The notes under the pieces were generated by a model. It saw only the letters and a list, made by a program, of their open reading frames with translations. It had not been told where the DNA came from and searched no databases. Positions 44,383 through 53,497 of a stretch of DNA of 64,000 nucleotides are shown one piece after another. The DNA is from JAFGBI01 sp964454025 (GTDB lineage Bacteria; Myxococcota_A; Polyangia; Polyangiales; Polyangiaceae): NCBI GenBank assembly GCA_964454025.1, contig CAYVRP010000027.1:13998-77997 (forward strand). The letters run 5' to 3'. The position numbers and the translations under genes are program-made. Each line of letters begins with the position of its first letter. Within the stretch, counting starts at the first letter, position 1.

Positions 44383-45303
44383 ATGGACAGTCCCCGGGAG
44401 CTCGAGCCGCTGCGCGCCGTGATCCGGTCGCTGCCGGATCCCGTGTTCGTCATCACGGCCTCCGGTCGCGTCTCCCGCGTCGTCGGTGGGGGAGATCCGG
44501 AGCGTTGCCGCGATCCTTCGGCGCTGCTCGGCCGCACCCTGTTCGAGCTCTTGCCCCCGGAGAAGGCGGCGTGGTTCCTGGCGCAGATCCGCCTGGCGCT
44601 GGCCGAGGGGCGGCTGCGAGCGGTCGAGTACGATCTGGAGGAGCAGGATCAGGCGCTGCTCGCGACCGCCTCGAGCCCGCGCGGGACGCGCTGGTTCGAG
44701 GGTCGGATCCAGCCGCTGGAGTCCCCCTGCGACGGCGAGCGCGCGGTGGTGTGGGTGCCCCGCGACGTCACCCGCCGCTACGAGCTCGCCGCCGAGCTCC
44801 GGCGCCAGAGCGTCACCGACGAGCTGACCGGCCTCGCCAACCGGCGCCAGCTCTACGACGAGCTCCACCGGAGCTACCAGCTCTTCCGCCGCTACGGACA
44901 GCCCACCGCGTTCGTCATGCTGGACGTCGATCACTTCAAGCGCGTCAACGACCGGCTGGGCCACGTCGCTGGCGACTCCGTCCTGCGCCACCTCGCGGAC
45001 GTCCTGCGCGCGGAGCTGCGGGACGTCGACGTCGTCGCGCGGTACGGCGGCGAGGAGTTCGCCGTGCTGCTCCCCAGCACGGCGCTCGAGGTGGCGGGCA
45101 TCGTCGCCGAGCGGCTGCGCGCCGCCGTGGCGGCGCGGCCTTGCCCGCAGCCGAACGGCGCCCTCGCCTTCACCATCAGCCTCGGCGTGAGCGCGCTGCA
45201 CGAGGAAGACGCGAGCGAGGACGCGGTGATGCAGCGCGCGGACGGGGCGCTCTACGAGGCCAAGTCGGCAGGGCGGGACCGCGTCGTCTGCCGGGCGCGC
45301 TGA
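44383..45303 (+). CDS. PAS-GGDEF diguanylate cyclase
   Basis: 306 residues. A PAS-type sensor fills about residues 8-130 (VIRSLPDPVFVITASGRVSRVVG). The GGDEF domain follows from about 140 (DELTGLANRRQLYDELHRSY, FVMLDVDHFKRVNDRLGH) with the active-site motif RYGGEEF intact and an RDVD inhibitory site five residues before it, so it should make cyclic di-GMP and be product-inhibited. The PAS has no obvious heme or flavin ligand. No membrane segment: it is cytoplasmic. It is transcribed away from the ferritin-like gene and its target process is unknown. Confidence 0.95.
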   Translation: MDSPRELEPLRAVIRSLPDPVFVITASGRVSRVVGGGDPERCRDPSALLGRTLFELLPPEKAAWFLAQIRLALAEGRLRAVEYDLEEQDQALLATASSPRGTRWFEGRIQPLESPCDGERAVVWVPRDVTRRYELAAELRRQSVTDELTGLANRRQLYDELHRSYQLFRRYGQPTAFVMLDVDHFKRVNDRLGHVAGDSVLRHLADVLRAELRDVDVVARYGGEEFAVLLPSTALEVAGIVAERLRAAVAARPCPQPNGALAFTISLGVSALHEEDASEDAVMQRADGALYEAKSAGRDRVVCRAR

Positions 45304-45341
45304 GGCGGCGCCGCCCCGCGCGAGCAGCGGAGCACGGCCGG

Positions 45342-47351
45342 TCAGCGCCGGCGGCGCCGGAGCGACAGTGCCCCGAGCAGGCCGAGGAGCGCGCTCCACG
45401 GCGCGGCGGCGCCAGCGGGGCTGCCGACCGCCGCGCAGGCGCAGGCGGAGTCGTCCGCGGAGTCGTCGGCCCCGCCGGCGGCGTCGTGGCCCGTGCCGGT
45501 GCCCGTGGCGACGCTGGTCACGCCGGTGGTGAGGTCCCCGCCGGTGGCCGCACCGCCGCACGCGCCAGCGCGGCACTGTTGACCCACCAGGCAGGCCGCC
45601 CCGCAGGCCCCGCAGTGGAGCAGGTTGGTCGTCAGGTCGACGCAGGACTGCTCGCAGAGGGTCTGCCCCGCGGCGCAGGTGGTCTGGCAGCGGCCGCCGG
45701 AGCAGACCTGCCCGTCGGCGCAGGCGGCCCTGCAGGCCCCGCAGTGGGCCGCGTCCACGGTGACGTCCACGCAGGCCCCGTCGCAGGCGACGAGCGGCGC
45801 CGTGCAGGTGAAGATCACGACGCCGGTGTCGGTGCCGGTGCCGGTGCCGGTGCCGGTGCCGGTGTCGGTCACGGCGCTGGTGCCGGTGCCGGTGCCGGTG
45901 GGGTCATCGACCGCCGTCGACGTGCCGGGGCCAGTTCCGGTGCCCGTGTCGGTGTCGAAGCCCGTCTCCGCGCTCGCCGTGGCCGTCCCGGTGCCGATGT
46001 CGGAGCTGCCCGAACCGGAGTCCGTCTCGCTGCGGGTCGTCACCTCCGGCTGCTCGGGGAGCGGCTCCCCCGGCTCGGCCCCGTATTCCATGGCGCCGAT
46101 GTCAGGCGCGGATCCCGCCGGGACGATGCGGTTGAGGAAATCCCGGGTGTAGGGGGTCGTGGCACCCCCGTCGATGGCCGCGCTGCCGGCGACCAGCTCG
46201 AAGTCCGTCGCGCTGACGCCGTCGATGTTCACCACGCCTGGGTCGGAGCTGGTGATGAGGTTGTTGGACTGGTTGATGCGCTCGTCGACGGTGGCGAGGA
46301 AACTGTTCGCACCAGCGAGGATCACCAGGTTGTTCTCGAAGTTGACGGTGCCAGGCTCGAGCTGCCCCGCCCCCTGGTCCTCGCCGTAGATCATGAAGAT
46401 GGCGGGCGTCTGCGACTCCGGGTGGTGGACGATCGTGTTGTTGACCCAGGAGACGTTGGAGAGCGCCGTCTCGTTGACCTGGAGGAGGCCGATCCAGCTG
46501 CTGTCGATGGAGATGTTGTAGTAGAAGTCCGAGTCTCGAAAGGTGCCGAAGCCCGACACCTCGAAGAAGCCGCAGTTGTTGTACGAGAAGTTGTGGTGGA
46601 TGCGGACGTTGGCGACCTCCCCGTCCCGGGGGACCGAAACCTCGGTGGCGCCACCGTCGCAGTTGCCACCGACCCACTGCGCGGTGTCCTTGCAGTTGAA
46701 GAACGTGTTGTAGGCGACCTCGTTGTTCGACCCGTTGACGAAGATGCCCTCGGCGCCGCCGACGATGTTGGCGTAGATGCTGGTGTCGGTGGAGTCGACG
46801 GCCATGTTCAGGTCGTGGATGACGTTGCCCTGCACGAGGCTGTTCTCGCCCATCAGCATGATGCCGATGTCGCAGTCGGTGATCTCGCAGTTCAGGAGCT
46901 GACTGTCGCCCCCCATGGTGACGCACACGCCCTGGATGAGGTTTTCCATCGTCCCGTCGCCACGCGACCCCTCCAGGTGGAGCCCGTCGACGGTGATGGC
47001 ACCCTGGAAGCTGGAGACGACGCTCCCGCTCTCGACGATGAACGCCGGCAGCGGCAGGTTCGGGTCCCCGTAGTTGGTGAAGAGGGTCCGCGCCCCGCCG
47101 CCTCCGCCGGGACCGCCGAAGCCGCCGCCCGTGGCCACCGGCTCGCGGAAGACGCTCCCGCGCGCGTAGTAGACCTCCGTGCAGCTCGCGGGGATCGCGT
47201 CCTGCGTGCGCACGGGCGACGCCTCCGACAGACCGTCGTTGGCGTCGTCGCCCCCCTCGCTGTCCACGTAGCACGGCCCGGCGCCCGCCTCCGTCACCAC
47301 CGAACAGACCAGCGCCGCCGCCCCGACCACCAGGCTCTTCTTGCGCGTCAC
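45342..47351 (-). CDS. secreted parallel beta-helix surface protein with MYXO-CTERM
   Basis: 669 residues from a GTG. After a signal (VVGAAALVCSVVTEAGA) comes CYVDSEGGDDANDGLSEASPV, a start common in right-handed beta-helix proteins, then Asn-rich turns (LVQGNVIHDLNM, NNEVAYNTFFNC, NNLITSS) to about residue 400, ending PDIGAMEYG. A Thr/Gly-repeat spacer (TGTGTGTG) and two cysteine-rich repeats (CGACRAACADGQVC, CGACGAACLVGQQC) follow. The tail CACAAVG, a hydrophobic run and RRRRR is a MYXO-CTERM anchor. The fold is shared by pectate lyases and adhesins; no catalytic residues can be named. Probably cell-surface. Confidence 0.87.
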   Translation of the reverse strand: MTRKKSLVVGAAALVCSVVTEAGAGPCYVDSEGGDDANDGLSEASPVRTQDAIPASCTEVYYARGSVFREPVATGGGFGGPGGGGGARTLFTNYGDPNLPLPAFIVESGSVVSSFQGAITVDGLHLEGSRGDGTMENLIQGVCVTMGGDSQLLNCEITDCDIGIMLMGENSLVQGNVIHDLNMAVDSTDTSIYANIVGGAEGIFVNGSNNEVAYNTFFNCKDTAQWVGGNCDGGATEVSVPRDGEVANVRIHHNFSYNNCGFFEVSGFGTFRDSDFYYNISIDSSWIGLLQVNETALSNVSWVNNTIVHHPESQTPAIFMIYGEDQGAGQLEPGTVNFENNLVILAGANSFLATVDERINQSNNLITSSDPGVVNIDGVSATDFELVAGSAAIDGGATTPYTRDFLNRIVPAGSAPDIGAMEYGAEPGEPLPEQPEVTTRSETDSGSGSSDIGTGTATASAETGFDTDTGTGTGPGTSTAVDDPTGTGTGTSAVTDTGTGTGTGTGTDTGVVIFTCTAPLVACDGACVDVTVDAAHCGACRAACADGQVCSGGRCQTTCAAGQTLCEQSCVDLTTNLLHCGACGAACLVGQQCRAGACGGAATGGDLTTGVTSVATGTGTGHDAAGGADDSADDSACACAAVGSPAGAAAPWSALLGLLGALSLRRRRR
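45821..45903. repeat. GGTGCC hexanucleotide microsatellite within the surface-protein gene
   Basis: Two runs of GGTGCC/GGTGTC units, interrupted once by GGTCACGGCGCT, encode the Thr-Gly repeat of the beta-helix protein on the minus strand. Six-base units keep the frame, so slippage would change spacer length without breaking the gene. Confidence 0.8.
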
Positions 47352-47876
47352 CGCTCGCTCCTCGCCCCGCCGACCGTCGTCGAGAATCCCCCAGATCGCG
47401 GGGCGCGGCAAGCCGGGTCGATGCGGAGCGCTGGCGCGCTCGCGCGGCGCGCCCCGGCGCCGCCCGGCACCACGCGGCGCGCAGCGTGATTCCTATTTTC
47501 TACATGGTCTTCCATTTTCTATCACGCCGTGAATATCGGAGTTTTCCGCTGCGAGTGCGCGGCGGCGACGGGTAGCGTCTGCCGCGGCTTCTCGAGGCGG
47601 CGTGCGAGGAGCCGACCGGGTCGCGGCTGGGTCGCCAGTCGCCGCGATACCGGCGCGCCGCGCGCCCCGGTGTCGGCCACGCGGCCTGCGGCGTGCCCGG
47701 GATGTCGAGAGAACCTCACGCTTGCGCAACGCATTTGTCACCCGAACCGAGGCAATTGACCGACAGTGCGGCGACGGTCCGGCGGCAAGCGAGTGACAGG
47801 AGCTCGCAGCCAACCACCGCTCGAGGTGCGGCACCCGCCACTCGCTCGGCAAGATCCTCCAGGAGAACCAACCTTC
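47352..47876. promoter_or_regulatory. 525-bp divergent control region with an AT-rich direct repeat
   Basis: Between the beta-helix gene and the porin gene. At 47495-47502 and 47514-47521 ATTTTCTA occurs twice, 19 bp apart, in a 40-bp AT-rich island that contrasts with the surroundings. A second less GC-rich patch is at 47715-47765. The porin ribosome site AGGAG lies at 47861-47865. No gene is supported here. Confidence 0.5.
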
Positions 47877-49196
47877 ATGCCCATTCCAACGAGAGCGTCT
47901 CTCTTCACCGCCGCGGTCCTCATCGCCCCGACCCTGGCCTACGCGCAGGCGCCCGCGGCGGAAGCGGAACCGAGGACGGACACGCTCGCCGACGGCACCG
48001 CCGCGCCCGCGGACGTAACGGACGCCGCGCCGGCCGGAGCCGCCGCCGCGCCGACCGATGCCGCGCCCGCCGCGACCACCGCCGCGGCGACGACGGCGGT
48101 GGCGACCCCGCCGCCCCCGGCGTCCGCAGCCCCGGCGCCCACCAGCGACGCCCCACCGCCCGTGACGGAGCCCGCGCGTCCGGAGGCGCTGGCAGTGGGC
48201 AAGCGGGGTCTGTTCCAGCCGCGCCTGCTGCTCCAGTTCTGGGGCCTGGTGACGAGCGAGGGCGTACCTGACGGCCCCGATACGACCTTCGGCTACCGGG
48301 TCCGGCGCGCGGAGATCCAGGTCGAGGGCGAGATCCTCCCGGAGCGGATCGGTTACGCCGTCAAGATCGACCCGGCCAAGACGCTCAAGTTCGGCGAGGC
48401 CTCGGTGCCGGTCGCCAACCAGAGCCCACCCCCGGAGCAGGGGGAGGAGCCCGAGCAGGTCGCGGTGTCTACCCCACCGCAGGACACGACCATCCTGCAG
48501 GACGTCTCCATCCGCTTCCTGAGTGACTGGGCCGAGCTCTGGCTCGGGCAGTTCCGGCCCCCCATCGGGCTCGAGAGCACCAGCTCCTCGTCCAAGCTTC
48601 CCTTCCCGGAGCGCGCCCTCGCGACGCGCACCTTCGCCGACCGGCGCGACCTCGGCATCAAGGTCGAGAAGCAGTTCGAGCGGTTCGGCTACTCCGTGGG
48701 GCTCTTCAGCGGCTCCGGCCTGAACGTCCCCGACGCCAACCTGCAGAAGGATCTGGTCGGGCGCGTCGCCGTCTGCCCGATCGAGGGCCTCGGCCTGGGG
48801 CTCGCAGGCTACACGGGCCTCGGCCAGCGCGACGACCCGGGCACCAAGGACATCGTCGAGGTCGACCTGCGCCTCGACCTCGCGGGGGCCCTCGTCCAGG
48901 GGGAGTACTTCTCGCGCTGGGCGGGCCCGGCGGGGGACCGCACGCGCAGCGAGGGCGGCTACGCCCTGCTGGGCTACACCTTCGCCGAGCGATACCAGCC
49001 CGTGGGGCGGCTCGGCTTCGTCGACCTGGACGCGGACGCGCCCGAGACGATCACCCGCGTGTACGAGCTCGGCTTCAACTACCTGCTGCTCGCGCACGAG
49101 GCCAAGCTTCAGGCAGCCTGGGCGATGTTCGGGACCGACGAGGATCCCGACGTCCGGCGGCACGAGGGGATCCTCGCGGCCCAGGTCGCCTTCTGA
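47877..49196 (+). CDS. outer-membrane porin, phosphate-selective porin O/P-like
   Basis: 439 residues. Signal peptide ends at AYAQ near residue 23, then an Ala/Pro/Thr-rich segment to about 95. The barrel begins GLFQPRLLLQFWGLV and shows the O/P porin landmarks YRVRRAEIQVEGEI, LPERIGYAVKID, ELWLGQFRPPIGLES and LGFNYLLLAHEAKLQAAW, ending in a terminal Phe as needed for outer-membrane insertion. Phosphate or polyphosphate passage is the family role, but specificity cannot be read. ATG 47877 with AGGAG upstream. Divergent from the beta-helix surface protein. Confidence 0.88.
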   Translation: MPIPTRASLFTAAVLIAPTLAYAQAPAAEAEPRTDTLADGTAAPADVTDAAPAGAAAAPTDAAPAATTAAATTAVATPPPPASAAPAPTSDAPPPVTEPARPEALAVGKRGLFQPRLLLQFWGLVTSEGVPDGPDTTFGYRVRRAEIQVEGEILPERIGYAVKIDPAKTLKFGEASVPVANQSPPPEQGEEPEQVAVSTPPQDTTILQDVSIRFLSDWAELWLGQFRPPIGLESTSSSSKLPFPERALATRTFADRRDLGIKVEKQFERFGYSVGLFSGSGLNVPDANLQKDLVGRVAVCPIEGLGLGLAGYTGLGQRDDPGTKDIVEVDLRLDLAGALVQGEYFSRWAGPAGDRTRSEGGYALLGYTFAERYQPVGRLGFVDLDADAPETITRVYELGFNYLLLAHEAKLQAAWAMFGTDEDPDVRRHEGILAAQVAF

Positions 49197-49277
49197 CCCG
49201 CGCGCGGGCCGCGACCCCGCGCGCGGGCGGCGGCGCCGCTCCGCACGGGCGGGAGGGTGCTAGGCTCCGCGCCGACC

Positions 49278-51629
49278 ATGAGCGCCCCCTCCCGTCCAGG
49301 TCTGCTCGGCATGATCGGCGCCACCCCGCTGGTGCCGCTCGACCGGGTCAACCCGAACCCGCGGGTGAAGCTCCTCGCCAAGCTCGAGAGCAAGAACCCG
49401 GGGGGCTCGATCAAGGATCGCCCGGCGCTCGCCATGATCGAGGCGGCGGAGCAGAGCGGCGAGCTTCGCGCCGGCAAGACCATCCTCGAGGCCACCTCCG
49501 GGAACACCGGGATCGGGCTGGCCATGGTCGCCGCCGTCAAGGGCTACCCGATCTTGCTGGTGATGAGCGAGGGGGTGAGCGTGGAGCGCCGGCGGATCCT
49601 CGCCGCCTACGGCGCCGAGTTTCTGCTCACGCCCGCGGGTGAGGGGACCGACGGGGCCATCGAGCGCGCCTACGAGCTCGCCGCCGCCGAGCCCGACCGC
49701 TTCTTCCTCGCCGATCAGTTCAACAACCCCCACAACCCCCTCGCCCACTACCACGGCACCGGGCGCGAGATCTGGGAGCAGACGGGCGGCACGGTGACGC
49801 ACCTGGTGGTCGCGATGGGCACCACGGGGACGCTGATGGGCTGCTCCCGGCGGTTGCGCGAGCAGAAGCCGGGCGTGCGGATCGTCGCGGTCGAGCCCTA
49901 CCTCGGCCACAAGATCCAGGGGCTCAAGAACCTCAAGGAGGCCTACGTCCCGGGGATCTACGCGGCCGCGGCGCACGACGAGAAGCGCAGCATCGACGAC
50001 GAGGCCGCCTACGAGATGGCGCGGCGCCTCGCCCGCGAGGAGGGCCTGCTGGTGGGCATGAGCGCCGGCGCCAACGTCGCCGTCGCTTGCGAGGTCGCGC
50101 GCGAGCTCGACTCGGGCGTGGTGGTGACCGTGCTCTGCGACGGCGGCGAGCGCTACCTCAGCACCCCGCTGTTCCAGGTGAGCCAGGTGAGGGAGCCGGA
50201 GGAGATCCCGGTGCGGCTCACCTTCCTCGACTCGCTCGCCCGCCGCTACGAGCCGTTCGCGCCGCTCGCCCCGGGCGGGCCGGTCACCCTGTACTCCTGC
50301 GGGCCCACGGTCCACCAGCGGCCGCACCTCGGCCTGCTCCGGCGCATGGTGGCCGCGGATCTCGTGCGGCGAGCGCTCGAGAGCGAGGGGTACGCGGTGC
50401 GTCACGTCGTGAGCGTCACCGATCTCGATGACAGCACCATCGCCGCGGCGGAGGCGGCGGGCACCTCGCTCGCCGAGCTCTGCGCCCGCCACGAGGCGGA
50501 GTTCTTCGAGGACGTGGCCGCCCTCCGGGTGACCCCGGCGGAGACGTACGCCCGGGCCTCGGAGGCGGTGGAGGACATGATCGCGCTCACCCGCGAGCTG
50601 GTGCGCAAGGGCGCCGCCTACGAGAAGCTCAAGAACGTCTACTTCGACATCGGCAGCGTGCCCTCCTACGGGGAGCTCTCGGGCAAGGATCTCGGCAAGA
50701 TCCGCCTCGGGGCCACCGTCGATCTCGAGCGCTACGAGAAGGACGACCCGCGTGACTTCACCCTGCTCCGGCGCTCCACGCTCCAGGAGATGAAGAAAGG
50801 GCTCTGCTTCAAGACCGAGTGGGGCGCCGTGCGGCCGAGCTGGCACGTCGAATGCCTGGCGCTCGCCCGCAAGCACCTCGGCGACCGCTTCGACATCCAC
50901 ACCGCCTCCGTGGATCTGACCTTCCCCCACAACGAGAACGAGATCGCGCAGAGCCGCGCGCTGACCGGCGAGAAGCCAGCGCGCTTCTGGCTCCACAGCG
51001 AGCTCTTGCTCGTGGGCGGCAAGAAGATGACCTACGACGAGGCGACGCGCGTGACCCTGCCGGACCTGCTCGCGCGTGGCTACTCTGCGCGCGAGATCCG
51101 CTTCTTCCTGGCGCAAACCCACTACCGCCAGCCGATCCACCTCGAGGAGGAGCGCCTGCAGGCGGCGCGCGCGACGCTGCGGCGCCTGGACGAGTTCGTG
51201 CGGCGGCTGCGCGCGACGCCGCCGCGGGCGGACTGCGTGGAGGAGACGACGGGCTGGATCCAGCGCGCCGCCGAGGGGTTCCGCGAGGCCATCTGCCTGG
51301 ATCTCAACGTGCCGGCGGCGCTGGGCGCCCTGTTCGGCCTGGTGCGCCAGGGCAACTACCTGTTCGACCACGGCGGTGTCTGCCGCGAGCACGCGGCGCG
51401 GATGCTGGAGGTGCTCGCGCGCATGGACCGGATCCTGGGCGTGCTCGACCTCGACGCGCCCGTAGCGGTGCCCGACGAGCAGATCGAGGCGCTCCGCGCG
51501 GCCCGCGACGCGGCGCGTGCGCGCCGCGACTTCGTCGAGGCCGACCGGCTCCGCGACGAGCTCGGGCGGCGTGGCTGGGCGGTGACCGACGGCCCCACCG
51601 GGACCACGGTGACGCGCCGCGACCGTTGA
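49278..51629 (+). CDS. CysM-type cysteine synthase fused to a cysteinyl-tRNA-synthetase-like domain
   Basis: 783 residues. Residues 1 to about 310 are a PLP-dependent O-acetylserine sulfhydrylase: PLP Lys46 in NPGGSIKDRPA, EATSGNTGIGLA, and CysM-like MGTTGTLMGCSRRLRE and CDGGERYLSTPLF. CysM enzymes can use thiosulfate. From about 325 it follows cysteinyl-tRNA synthetase: YSCGPT, zinc ligands Cys341, Cys526 (SWHVEC), His551 and Glu555 (HNENE), and the usual C-terminal end (ADRLRDELGRRGW). The class I signatures deviate: HLGL at 350-353 in place of HIGH or HIGN, and KMTYD at about 583-587 in place of KMSKS. It could charge tRNA poorly, cysteinylate another amine as MshC does, or act on persulfides. 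Both domains are full length with no frameshift. Confidence 0.93.
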   Translation: MSAPSRPGLLGMIGATPLVPLDRVNPNPRVKLLAKLESKNPGGSIKDRPALAMIEAAEQSGELRAGKTILEATSGNTGIGLAMVAAVKGYPILLVMSEGVSVERRRILAAYGAEFLLTPAGEGTDGAIERAYELAAAEPDRFFLADQFNNPHNPLAHYHGTGREIWEQTGGTVTHLVVAMGTTGTLMGCSRRLREQKPGVRIVAVEPYLGHKIQGLKNLKEAYVPGIYAAAAHDEKRSIDDEAAYEMARRLAREEGLLVGMSAGANVAVACEVARELDSGVVVTVLCDGGERYLSTPLFQVSQVREPEEIPVRLTFLDSLARRYEPFAPLAPGGPVTLYSCGPTVHQRPHLGLLRRMVAADLVRRALESEGYAVRHVVSVTDLDDSTIAAAEAAGTSLAELCARHEAEFFEDVAALRVTPAETYARASEAVEDMIALTRELVRKGAAYEKLKNVYFDIGSVPSYGELSGKDLGKIRLGATVDLERYEKDDPRDFTLLRRSTLQEMKKGLCFKTEWGAVRPSWHVECLALARKHLGDRFDIHTASVDLTFPHNENEIAQSRALTGEKPARFWLHSELLLVGGKKMTYDEATRVTLPDLLARGYSAREIRFFLAQTHYRQPIHLEEERLQAARATLRRLDEFVRRLRATPPRADCVEETTGWIQRAAEGFREAICLDLNVPAALGALFGLVRQGNYLFDHGGVCREHAARMLEVLARMDRILGVLDLDAPVAVPDEQIEALRAARDAARARRDFVEADRLRDELGRRGWAVTDGPTGTTVTRRDR

Positions 51630-51668
51630 CGCTGGCGGACGGCTGCCCCGCCCCGGGGCGCCCGCCGC

Positions 51669-53390
51669 TCAGGCGAGCGACGACCGCGGGTCGTGGCCGC
51701 GTGGCTCGGCCGTGAGCACGGCCGCCCGGAGCTCGACGAAGGTGCGGGCGGCGAGCACGTGGCGCTGGACCGAGCCACGGCTCAGGGTGCGCGCGACGTC
51801 CGCGAGGATCTCGAGCTGGGCCTGATCGTCGGACGCGGGGGTCAACACCATCACGACGATCCGGCAGGGCTCACCGTCCACGGCATCGAATTCCACCCCG
51901 CGGTCGCACGTGGCGACCCCGACGACGGGCCCGGTGAGCCCCTCCAGGCGGGCGTGGGGCACGGCGACGCCCTTCTCGAGCCCCGTCGACATGAGCCGCT
52001 CGCGCTCCAGCACCGCCGCCTCGACCCGCGCCGCGTCGAGACCGTGGGCCTCGGCGACGGCGGCCGAGAGGGCGCGGATCACGTCCTCCTTGGTGTCGGC
52101 GACCAGGCCCGGGAGGAAGGCCCGCGCGACGACGAAGTCGAGGCAGCGCCGCGGTTTCTTGCTGCGGAGGAGCCAGGCGAGGATGGGGCCGGTGAGGACC
52201 GAGGTGACGAGCGCCATCACCACCAGCGCCACGAAGAGCCGCTCGCCGATGATCCCGAGGCGGAGGGCGAGCAGGCCGAGGATGATCTCCATCGCCCCGC
52301 GCGAGGTGAGCGCCACCCCGATCGCCCACGCCTGGCGCGGCGCGATGCCGCTCAGCCGCGCCCCGAGCGTGCCGCCCGCGACCTTCCCCACCACCGCGAC
52401 CGCGAGCACCACCGCCACCAGGGCAGGATCGAAGTGCCGGAGCAGATTCACCCGGAGCCCGACGGTGGCGAAGAAGAGCGGCGCGAAGACGAAGGAGACG
52501 AACTGGTCGAGCGTGGCGCGCGTGCGCTCGCGCAGGTGCCGCGAGTCGCCGATGGCGACGCCGAAGACGAAGGCGCCGAAGACGGCGTGGACGCCGAGCC
52601 ACTCGGTGAGGGCGGCCGCGAGCAGGCCGAAGGTCGCGGTGAAGCCGAGCACCCCGCCGGGCCAGCTCGCGAAGGCGTGCAGGCGCGGCAGCAGGAAGTC
52701 GAGCGCCCAGCGGACGACCGTGAGCATCAGGACGAAGAACGCCACCGTCCCGAGCAGCGTCACCAGCAAGGGGGTTTCCGCATGCCTCGCGTCGGCCATC
52801 CCGATCACGAAGGCGAAGGTGACCCAGCCGATGACGTCGTTCACGATGGCGGCTGGCACGACCACCATCCCGAGATCGCTGCGGAACAGGTCGAGGTCGA
52901 GCAGGGTCCGGACGATCACGGGCAACGCCGAGATCGCCAGCGCCGTCGCGAAGAAGAGCGCGAAGACGAGCGGGTCCGCCCCCGGCTCCGCGCCGAGGAT
53001 CCGCGGCGACGCCCACGCGAGCCCGAACCCGGCAGCGAACGGGAGGAGCAACCCCGAGAGGCTGACCGCGACCGCCGAGCGTCCCTGGCGCCACACGGCT
53101 GACAGATCGACCTCCATGCCCGCCACCAGCATGAACAGCACCAGCGCGACGTTGGTGATGCCGCTCAGCACCTGCGCCCCGGGGCCGCTCGCCGGGAACA
53201 GGTACCCGGCGACCCCCGGCGCCAGGGCGCCGAGGACGGTCGGCCCGAGCAGGATCCCCGCGATGATCTCCCCGAGCACCGCCGGCTGGTGCCAGCGCCG
53301 CGCGAGCTCCCCGCAGAGCCGCGCGCTGCCGAGCAGCACGGCGCCCGTGAGCAGGACCTGGGTGACCTCGGTGCCGGAGAGCTGATCCAT
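51669..53390 (-). CDS. CPA2-type cation/proton antiporter with C-terminal EIIA(Ntr)-like domain
   Basis: 573 residues. About twelve membrane helices to residue 410, with the family segments PAVLGEIIAGILLGPTVLG, NVALVLFMLVAGMEVD, ATALAISALPVIVRTL, LTSRGAMEIILGLLAL. The cytoplasmic tail (about 425-570) is a PTS EIIA type-2 domain with phosphorylatable His in VAVPHARLEGLTGPV and VVMVLTPASDDQAQLEILA. Such tails tie transport to phosphotransfer or nucleotide signals; no other PTS gene lies nearby. The Glu/Asp ion site cannot be assigned safely. Convergent with the fusion gene upstream; transcribed after bioD with a 107-bp gap. Confidence 0.93.
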   Translation of the reverse strand: MDQLSGTEVTQVLLTGAVLLGSARLCGELARRWHQPAVLGEIIAGILLGPTVLGALAPGVAGYLFPASGPGAQVLSGITNVALVLFMLVAGMEVDLSAVWRQGRSAVAVSLSGLLLPFAAGFGLAWASPRILGAEPGADPLVFALFFATALAISALPVIVRTLLDLDLFRSDLGMVVVPAAIVNDVIGWVTFAFVIGMADARHAETPLLVTLLGTVAFFVLMLTVVRWALDFLLPRLHAFASWPGGVLGFTATFGLLAAALTEWLGVHAVFGAFVFGVAIGDSRHLRERTRATLDQFVSFVFAPLFFATVGLRVNLLRHFDPALVAVVLAVAVVGKVAGGTLGARLSGIAPRQAWAIGVALTSRGAMEIILGLLALRLGIIGERLFVALVVMALVTSVLTGPILAWLLRSKKPRRCLDFVVARAFLPGLVADTKEDVIRALSAAVAEAHGLDAARVEAAVLERERLMSTGLEKGVAVPHARLEGLTGPVVGVATCDRGVEFDAVDGEPCRIVVMVLTPASDDQAQLEILADVARTLSRGSVQRHVLAARTFVELRAAVLTAEPRGHDPRSSLA

Positions 53391-53497
53391 CTGACGGCGT
53401 CGGCGCCGACCGACCCCGCGCGCCGGCCGCGGGCACGATAGCCGATCCCTGGGGACGGCGCGACGCGGCGGTGCGCGGGTCGGGGCCGTTGCGCGGC

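Noticed and set aside
45305..45316. GGCGGCGCCGCC palindrome after the diguanylate cyclase
   Set aside because: Short all-GC palindromes are expected often at this composition; no T-tract or other support for a terminator.
45821..45903. Possible CRISPR-like array
   Set aside because: Units are 6 bp without spacers; it encodes a Thr-Gly linker.
44223..47489. Plus-strand open frame of about 1088 codons
   Set aside because: Runs over the diguanylate cyclase in another frame and antisense to the beta-helix gene; no family features.
49260..51392. Minus-strand open frame antisense to the cysteine synthase fusion
   Set aside because: Shadow of a high-GC gene; the plus strand shows clear CysM and CysRS motifs.
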